Shown one piece after another: positions 56,401 to 64,000 of a stretch of DNA of 64,000 nucleotides (within the stretch, counting starts at the first letter, position 1; every line of letters begins with the position of its first letter). A program made the position numbers and the translations under genes. Source of the DNA: Setomelanomma holmii (lineage: Eukaryota; Ascomycota; Dothideomycetes; Pleosporales; Phaeosphaeriaceae); the NCBI GenBank assembly GCA_010015745.1, contig ML978177.1, forward strand, positions 248,001 to 312,000, given 5' to 3'. The notes beneath the pieces were generated by a model, which saw only the letters and a program-made list of their open reading frames with translations, searched no databases and was not told the DNA's origin.

Positions 56401-57315
56401 ACATATTCTGGCGGCGATTTATTTTCGGGAAGGTGATAGCTGCATTGAAGCAATAGGACCAATACTATGGAGTCATAGCAAGAACTGCGCGATCATGAAT
56501 GTTGTTCTGCACCACTTTAACCACATGTACCAATAGCTTGCTGAATGTCAGAAGTCACAATCAGACGACACGTGCAAGCGACGTCCTGCGCTTCTGTTTA
56601 TTTTGGCAAAAGTCTTGTCCGTCATGAAAGAGTGAAGGCAGGGAAGAAGAACGCGGCAAGACTTATACATCAGCTCCACATCGAAAGCACAGGAACATGA
56701 AGCATCATGTAGTCCTTTTGGATATTTCGGTCAGGAGGTGGGGGGTCGGACAGACATGAGACGAGATGTCATACCGATTAGAGCACGCCACTCGCACGGA
56801 ATCGTTGGGCAGTGGTTTTGGGTAGTCCGAAGACCAGCGTCATTCTTCGTCTTCAAGCATCTTTCAACAACACCTCTTCCCCCCATCCCCAACCTCCAAC
56901 ATGTTGCTGTCACGGTGATGTTTTGGAGAAAGAGACCAATCCAGCACAACATATGCGCAAATTCTCTCTGGTATATTATAAAAGTGTTGCCGGCATGGAT
57001 ACGATGCGGAGAAAACACCAAAAAGCGGTATGTATATACGCTTTCGAGTTGTTGGTGCTTCGGTCCGGCGTTTGCTGAGTAGATGATGGAAACGTCACGT
57101 CGTTGGCGTAAGAACAAGGCAAACAATCATTTCTACCCGGTAACAAGGAGCGCAATTTGAGAGAGAGCGACGATGATTGCTCGCATCCGGAAGGCCGAAG
57201 TGTTCAAGCGTCGGCCTCGTCAATCGCGCGAGCAAAGGGCGGAATGCCATTGTTGTCTCAGCTCATAAGTGGACTTGTTCCTTATATTTTGACCCATCGA
57301 ATTCATTGCTGTCAT
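53487..57315. other. Gene-poor, A+T-richer region
   Basis: Nearly 4 kb without a convincing gene. Plus-strand ORF 54354-54629 and minus-strand ORFs 56093-55872, 55917-55654, 55515-55330 and 55318-55028 have protein-like stretches (ALLLRLGDRYILYHFFGLFD, YSYFQPNFVNTDVPSKGCRH) but no domain and many stops between them. The base composition is visibly more A/T-rich than the flanking genes. Likely old decayed gene or transposon sequence. No terminal repeats or transposase motif found by eye. Confidence 0.5.
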
Positions 57316-59795
57316 TTAGCCAGTCTGGAATGGCACATTCAGTCTCTCTTTCCTCTTCCACTCTCTTTCCTTCGCCCTCATCTTGCCATCCTCATCCCCG
57401 CTCCTCTCATCCTCGCTCGGTCCCTTCTCCTCCACCATAACACCCGAACCACCACCGGAGCTACTCGGTCTACCCGCACTTCCACCGCCGTCGCTCCGTA
57501 TTGGACTGAGACTCCGCAACCGCTCGATAGGGATGCGACTTTGCATTTTACTCGCTGCCGTGGGATCGAGTTCTGCAATTGCGACTGGCGTGGCAATCGA
57601 AAGAAGTTCGCCGACCGCACCAAGATCTTTGTTCATGCTCGCGTCCGAAGCAAAAGCCACTTCCTGGACCCGAGCGGTGGTTGGGAGCGTAGAAGGAGGC
57701 ATGACAGGCAAGTCAGAAAGCCACCTTCGAACGAGATACTGCTTGCAGCGACTCCAGACACCGAACTCCTGAGTCGCAGGATCGTACTTCTTCGCGGGTT
57801 GTAGCTTTTCAACACTGAACCACGTCGTGATGAGCTGCCATTTGATGCCATTCCACCATCCAACAGGCACGATGTTGGGCCGTGGACCTTTTCGACCCCA
57901 TAGCGAGGAATGCTCGGTGGCTAGCTCGTGATACAAAGCCTCGTACACTCCTCTGCGCAAGGGGTTCTGGCGTTGTGTGGACAGGTTGTGCTTGACGGCA
58001 TACCACAAAACAATGACGGCTGCTAGAACCGGGAAGGAGACAATAAACCACCATTTGATGGGTGGATTGTCTTGGAAAGTGTCGACATTCATGCCGAAGA
58101 AGCCTACGGTGAATGTAAGCGGAAGGAAGATGAAGGTGATCCAAGAGAGGCGCCACATGGAGAGGCCGAGCTGCAGTGAGTGTCTGGCGTCTCGTATTCC
58201 TACCGACTTATACATCAGATCTGACAGACCACTGGTGGGTGCTATAATGTCGCGGTCCCATTGTCCAGTCAGTTTCTCAATCTCTTCAGGCACCGAGCCC
58301 AACCATGGTTCCTCGTCCTTTGGATCACCCGAGGCCAATTCATGTAGGTGTGACACCATCTCTCTCACAATATCCGCGTGAATGTAGAGCAGTCGTTCGA
58401 CCTTGAGCCACTGAGCACTGTTCTTCCACAGCTCTGGCGCTCGCGATTCGTCGGCGGGATTGTCGTAGACTAGCACGATGGTTAGCAAAGTCGATAACGT
58501 CGTGGTTCACGGTGTTGTACTTACTCTTATCCTCGAGAATACCAACATGCGTCTCGCAAGCTGCCAAGAACTTTGTCCAGTTGTACGCTACGGCTTTGAA
58601 TATGTCTTTCAGTATGAAATCCATACACTCTGTCGCCAGAGTCTCATCACTATCCATATCTTCGCGAGGGAGATAGAACGTCAAACGCCGCCAGCGAGAC
58701 TCGAGTTCTTGCCGCGCGCCTATCAGTGTGTCTTTCACAGAGCCAGATTGCGAGTTCTCGAAGATGATGACTGTATTGCTGTTGTCAAGTGTTCGAAGCT
58801 TCGGAATATATCTTTCCTGGTGTTCGTTCGCGTCAACATTCCCGTAAGACTTCTTCAGTCGCTGGTATTCTCCATATGCTTCTTCGTCGTAGGGATTGGG
58901 GATGTCTGGGTCAACTGCCTGGCCCGGTCTGCCGTCGCTGAGTTGTACGTACACAGACAGGCGCTGAACGTAAACATCATAGCCATAGCACGGCTGGTCC
59001 GTTTCGTCGTAGTGGTTGAGCTCCATCATTGGCTTGATCCCGGGTGGATCAATTGACCGTTTCTCGTAGTGCTTCAGGTAATCGCAACCGAATGCGGCCC
59101 GGCTGATGCCTCTCCATGGATCCCTTTGCGTCCTAAACGTCTTGCCATCAAGAACAGGCTTCCCGCCTCTCTGCTGCGGTCGCTCATATCTGGCCCATCT
59201 CCCAAATGTAGTTCCAACCAGGTCGTCGCTCGCGTCGATATTGAATTTGCGCAGGAGGAAACGTGTCGCCCAGGAAGCGTTTTGCACGTGTATGACTCTC
59301 AGCGCCGCCTGGGCCGAAAGATCCTCCTTACGGTAGAAGCGACGCAGGCTATCAATGTCGCAGAATTCCTGCGCAACAATCTTCCTCCTACCCTCTGCCG
59401 TATGCTCCTTTGCGACATAGTCAATCAGCAAGACGCGACCTTGCCGCCATGTGTCCTTGGTCCATCGCTCCTTCCATTCGACATTTGGGCTGTGTTTGCG
59501 CCTATGACCGAAGCCAAATGTGCCTTTGCGCGTGCGCTCTTCGCGGATCGAGCTTTGTGAGGCCGAGCGGTCGAATGTAGGGCGCTCGTACGCGCTGAAT
59601 GAACGTGAGGGTGCTGCAGCGGTCAGTTTCTGCAGTAGCTTGTAAAGCAGAAGCCTGCAAAGCCATCGGCTGTGTCGACATACCATTCATCTGCGTGGGA
59701 CTCAGGCTCGGCACCGGCGGCTCGCCCGTTGCGGTATCTTCCACAGTGATGGGCGGTGGTGGGTCGCTCTTGGAGCGCTGTAGGCCTGAAGCCAT
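57316..59795 (-). CDS. CorA-like Mg2+ transporter family protein
   Basis: 784 residues from exons 59795-59684, 59613-58525 and 58469-57316; introns are 70 and 55 bases. The N-terminus is Pro/Ser-rich (MASGLQRSKSDPPPPITVED). A long cytoplasmic region follows (FCDIDSLRRFYRKEDLSAQA, RVIHVQNASWATRFLLRKFN). The last third has the helical stalk and two transmembrane segments: WRLSWITFIFLPLTFTVGFF ending in the signature GMN at about residues 526-528, and WWFIVSFPVLAAVIVLWYAV. A cytoplasmic tail of about 220 residues ends the protein. GMN is the selectivity-loop motif of CorA/Mrs2/Alr channels. Fungal relatives of this size are usually annotated as CorA-like or Zn/Mg transporters; the ion here is not determined by sequence. 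Confidence 0.88.
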
Positions 59796-60545
59796 ACAGC
59801 CGACTTTGCCGTATCAAACGCGAGATAGACGGTTGGCAAGGCTTGTCGAAGCTTGCTATTCCCGTGCTTCAAGGTACGAGCTGCGAACAACGGTATGCAG
59901 ACAATCGCGGCGCGTACGTGCAACAAACAAACAACGCTGGCTGCGAGTGTGAACGTACCCCCACATGGCGTATAGAGGGCCGAGTATGGAGGACAGAGAG
60001 CGCCATGCTGGTTGCCTTGTATGCAGAGGCGTATTGGTGTGGAGGCGGCAGGGGCAGCAGCGATCAGCAGGTGAGGCTTGTCGGTCATGCATCGCTCGTA
60101 CTCGGCATCTCCATTCCGTGCGCCCCAACGTCACTCCTCAGCCCTACCCACCATGTAAGCAATGTCCACCGGTCAGACCAGCACAAACAGATGATGCGAA
60201 CAGGTGCACGTAAGCTGACCAATGCAGGTGGCGAGGTACTACATTGTACATTAGATCGTTATATCTTTTGACTATAGTCTTGTGTCTGTACACATCCCAA
60301 CAACATCTCTATGTACAGTGTGCAGGAGCTCCCAGCGTGAGCTATTAGATCTTGAGTCGCAAGCGACTGTATATGTGCAAATGGGGATAATGAAATTGCC
60401 AGTCGTGACTCATGTCGGGCTGATGCAGCGGATCGCTTACAGTGGGTATTGATCAACGAAGTAGGAGAGAGATTGGAAAAGAGGAAGTACACGATGCTCG
60501 CTCGAACGCCGACGTTGAAAACCGGGAATGTGCCAGGTGCTCTGA
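59796..60545. other. Intergenic, nothing recognised
   Basis: Upstream of the CorA-like gene and downstream of the RasGEF gene. Overlapping ORFs on both strands carry no motifs. Confidence 0.5.
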
Positions 60546-63500
60546 TCATTCACAGAGGCGGCTGCGTTTGTTGAGCTCCTCATCACTCAACGCAGCCAGC
60601 CATAAGCATTTGCTGATAATGTGTGGTTCCACCTTGAATGTGTATTTTGAGCTTGCCTCGAGGAGACGAAGCAAATTCTTGACGATCGTGGCGGCCGTGT
60701 GGTGTCGTTCAAAATTCACAAGTCGTTCCCTATCCACGGGTGGCGCGTCGATGAATGCAGGCTTTTGGGCATTGTAGATCAGGTCTCGGGTATATACACC
60801 TAGAATGCATTAGTGGTTGGCACAAGAACAGAGTCGCTCTGGACTCACCAATGAATGGAATGCAGCCGTCCTCAACAGTTACAGTTTCCATCTCAAGCCG
60901 CAGATTGTGGAAGTTCCTCAAAGGCTGGACAAGGGCTTCCAGCTCCTTCATGATGTGCAACTCGGCAGCAGGTACAAGCGACCAAGTCTTTCGGAGCCTT
61001 GACACATCGTTCGAGATCAGCGCAATAGAGATTTGATACATGGTTGCGTAGTTACGAAGACGGCGTGCATGAGCTGCGATATGGATGTACTTGACGATGC
61101 ATCGAGCGCGTTCCTGTACGTCTTCCGTGAGGACGCACTGAGAAATAACCCACTTGACGACCAAGTTGAACCGGGCAATGACCACGTCGACACCGCGCGC
61201 CTCCTCAGTCCTGAGGTAGTGAACCCAATCGCGTATTTGAGGCGATGATTGCTTCCAACGCAGCTCAATCAATTCCTTCCAGTCGATCTCGTCGAGCGCG
61301 TCCTTCTCGACAACAGTGAATTGGTGCGCAAGTACCTCTGAGTCATAGGCCAAGACGAACGGCATGTGAGTGGCTGATGCTCTCGACCCTTCTGGCCGAC
61401 TGTGTTCTTCGAATATAGGTGAATCTGCCAGATGAATGGGTGATCCAAAGGTTTGGTTCTGAGGTCGAGAGGCAGTAGGTGTCAGACCAGGGCTTGGCAA
61501 GCCGCGCTCAAACACGGTAGGATTTGGCAGAGCATTATTGAGTCGATGCGAAGTGAGAGGAGGTGTCTGAGGGTGTCGCATAGGATGTGTTGGTAGGTCT
61601 TCAGACTCGCGTTCAAGTGTCGCGGGTTCGTCGTCAAAGAAGCTTCTCACGCCGTGGCTCGTCCCGTCCGACCTCCCACCGATAGTTTCCAGGTCACTAA
61701 GATCTTCGTCCTCATCGAGTAGGAATGACTCGCGAGGAACGGCTGATATTGGTCTCGTCCCACCAGTCGGTATTCGCTTTAGGCTATCTGTTTCCACGAC
61801 ATACTCAGCAGACGAGTCTGGAGAGGCCGCAGGCTGGGCATGCGTGGTCTGAGGGGTCAAAGTGCTTGCCAGTTGCAGTGGTGAAGGCTTGGCCGATGAT
61901 CGCATAGTGTCCAGGGTTCCTGCTCGCTGAGAATTTGTAATTCCGCTCAGTCCTCGATCGAGAAGGGGCACCGACGAGTAGGAGTCCTCCGATCCCCCTT
62001 GTGAGTTGACAGCAGGAACACGACGGTTGAAGTTCTCGGCTGACAACCGATACATATCCTGACTATCTTGATTGGGTGGCGCAAGCGGTCGATGCAGGAC
62101 GTCATCGGTGTTGTCGCGAACGTCATGTTCAGACCGACTTTTCTTGTGGCTGCCATAGTCCTCTGGAGCACCAGTTGGCCTATACACCTCCAGCTCGATG
62201 GTGTCCCGCGGTGAGCCGTTGCTCGGTGATCGTTTCTCATATCGACCCTCTAGCTTCATCAATGCTGACTCGACTCCGCCTTCATCATCTGTGTCATCTG
62301 GCAAGGCTGCAAGTTTAGCTACTTCGGCCTCGAAAGAAGGCCTAAGATTTGGCTGCGATGAGTGTGTGTCGACCAGCGATATCGGCTTCTTTGGTGAATC
62401 CTCTACCTGCTCTGGTTCAGTCTGCTCTGGCTGGCTGCTCGGCTCCGGTGAAGGGTCGCCATAACGATCAGTTCGGAGGATCACCGAATTGGTGACAGAG
62501 TGAGTACGGTTGGAGACAGACCCAGTCGAGTGAGGGCGTTGCATATGTTCGAGATCATGAACGTTGTCCACTGCGCGCAGATCGCCACCTGGCCGCCGCC
62601 GGAGTTGACGCGCAGGTGTGGCGGATCCAGTGGAAGGGTTGTCCAGGAAAAAGGGATCGTTGTTGGACGACATGGTCTGGAATGTGGCAACGCTGTCAGG
62701 ACCCCGACGACGACTAAGGACGCTATTGTACGAGGCAGGCCGTCGAAGTGATCCAGTACGTGCGATCGAGGTTTTGGTCGATCCGCGGCGCCTGAAAGAG
62801 TGCATCTGCTTCGGTTCGCGCCCTTCGGACATCGACCTTCTCTGCCTCGCTGCGGGTCTTTGCGTTGCGGGGCGCGCCTCGCGTGGTGTGTCCTCTTTCG
62901 CAGGAAGTACTGGAGCATCATACAACTCAGAATGACGAACACCATGAATCCCACCGTCACCATCGATTGTGCGTGCGTCGATGGAAATGCCTCGCTCGTG
63001 AGTTTCTTCTGGCACAGATTGTACCGCAACCTGTTCAGATTGATCGGGTAAAGCGCCAGACATGACAGGAAGCGGCGGCGGCCCAGTATCATCGATAATG
63101 AGGATAGACTTGCTGCCTGTCGTAATGGCACTCTGCACTCTAGGATCGAGACCGGGACCAGATTGTTCTTGGTCCTCTGGAACAGGAGTGTCTCGTTTCT
63201 CGAACTCGAACTCAAATCCTCCGAGCTCAGGAGGGTTGGTACTGTGTCTCCGTTGACCCTCGTTCTCTAATTGCTCCATGACTGCTTCTCGGAAACTCTC
63301 AGCCACTTGGGACGCCAATAAGTCGATACGCACTTGTGGACGCACTCGAGTCGTTCGGCGCTTCTGAACCCCTGCCGAGCCAGTGGATACAGTTCCTGAC
63401 GAGGAGCGGCCAGAGTGAGGTTGTCGCTGATGCGCAGGGCTGCCCATGTACGGACTCGTGCCGAGTGGCTGTCTCGTGCTAAGTGCTCGCCGCACGCTAC

Positions 63501-64000
63501 CAAACAGCTTCTTCATGCCTGGACTTGGTGGATATGCTTGCTTCTCATGATTGTTGACCTGCTGTTCTTCTGCTTGCAGCTGTACATGGGATCGTGCATG
63601 CCTCAGACTCTTCATCTCGACGTAAGGCGATCCTGGCTGGAAAAGTCCTCCGCGAACTAAGCTGCCCGGCATGTTCGAGACGACAGACGCTGCTGTCTCT
63701 GGCGAGGTATATTTAGGTATTGATAGCGGCGCCCGGCTGTCTCTCAATGCGTCCGAGAAGCTTCCACTCCGTTTGTGAGCATGACTAGGTCGATTGACCT
63801 TCTTTGCGGATGTGACTTGCTGAGGGGTCGGCGCCACTCGTGCAGTTCCCGCGGGGACAGGGTGTGGGTAGAGAGGCAAATCGATGGCTTGTTCCGATCT
63901 GTTGATACCTCGCATGGGTATGGAGCATGACAGGACATGCATGCTCTGCTCGCTAGCTGGAGATAGGGGAACTGGGGCAGTCTCATAGTCCTGAGATGGC
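60546..64000 (-). CDS. RasGEF-domain guanine nucleotide exchange factor (Lte1-like), 5' end outside window
   Basis: The final exon 60799-60546 and a long exon from 60849 to at least 63942 are joined over a 49-base intron (GTGAGT ... TTCTAG) within GCIPFIGVYTRDLIYN. The frame remains open upstream of the ATG at 63942 to the window edge, so the start is probably beyond it. The N-terminal 800 residues visible are Ser/Pro/Arg-rich and disordered. The catalytic CDC25-homology domain fills the last 300: LAHQFTVVEKDALDEIDWKE, RFNLVVKWVISQCVL, RARCIVKYIHIAAHARRLRN, IALISNDVSRLRKTWSLV, and the ending KCLWLAALSDEELNKRSRLC. A long disordered region followed by a C-terminal RasGEF is the layout of Lte1, which acts in mitotic exit or polarity. 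The N-terminal RasGEF_N needed to confirm this is not in view. Confidence 0.85.

Noticed and set aside
59756..60271. Plus-strand ORF of 171 codons
   Set aside because: It overlaps the first exon of the CorA-like gene on the other strand, and the composition (Cys, Arg and His scatter) is typical of a non-coding frame.

Overview
The window is a gene-dense stretch of nuclear DNA from a filamentous ascomycete (Pezizomycotina; a Dothideomycete is my inference). Genes sit on both strands. Introns are short (mostly 47-60 bases) with GTRNGT-type donors, CTAAC/CTRAY-like branch sites and YAG acceptors. The protein set is typically fungal: mitochondrial GatB, a Zn(II)2Cys6 regulator, a JmjC-PHD demethylase, UTP20, a CorA-like transporter and a RasGEF. 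I rebuilt the splice structures by hand; each multi-exon model given keeps an open frame across its junctions.

Layout: 1-1.4 kb has no gene but holds a decayed tandem repeat of about 165-175 bases per unit. 1.4-4.4 kb holds a small Lys-rich nuclear-type protein and a patch of short Lys/Arg-rich orphan ORFs. 4.4-17.3 kb is conserved housekeeping: GatB (PET112), an unknown gene with an in-frame TGA, ribosomal protein uL15 (RPL28), SEC24, AP-2 sigma, an AlkB-type dioxygenase with CUE and GRF domains, and PEX7. 17.6-20.7 kb pairs a broken alpha/beta hydrolase tail to tail with a Zn(II)2Cys6 factor. 22-30 kb holds SF3B6/p14, a 1578-residue JmjC demethylase and proteasome beta5 (PRE2). 30.6-36.5 kb is a weakly conserved island: a His-rich protein, a protein kinase pseudogene with several stops and frameshifts, and decayed minus-strand coding remnants. 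36.7-53.5 kb returns to intact genes: a membrane-anchored aspartic-protease-like protein without its first catalytic Asp, UTP20, a CwfJ/Drn1 protein divergent from it, a secreted HNH-type nuclease and a BTB protein. 53.5-57.3 kb is gene-poor and A+T-richer. 57.3-64 kb holds a CorA-like transporter and a RasGEF (Lte1-like) cut by the window edge.

Functionally the intact genes are mostly independent housekeeping functions: translation (GatB, uL15), ribosome biogenesis (UTP20), splicing (SF3B6, Drn1), vesicle traffic (SEC24, AP-2 sigma), peroxisome import (PEX7), proteolysis (PRE2) and chromatin (JmjC-PHD). I see no secondary-metabolite cluster, no intact transposon, no CRISPR, no rRNA and no tRNA. 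The points most worth a second look are the in-frame stop in the 6.6-8.5 kb gene, the 21-base direct repeat on both sides of the intronless AlkB gene, the extra cysteine clusters in the demethylase, and the two pseudogenes with readable break points.
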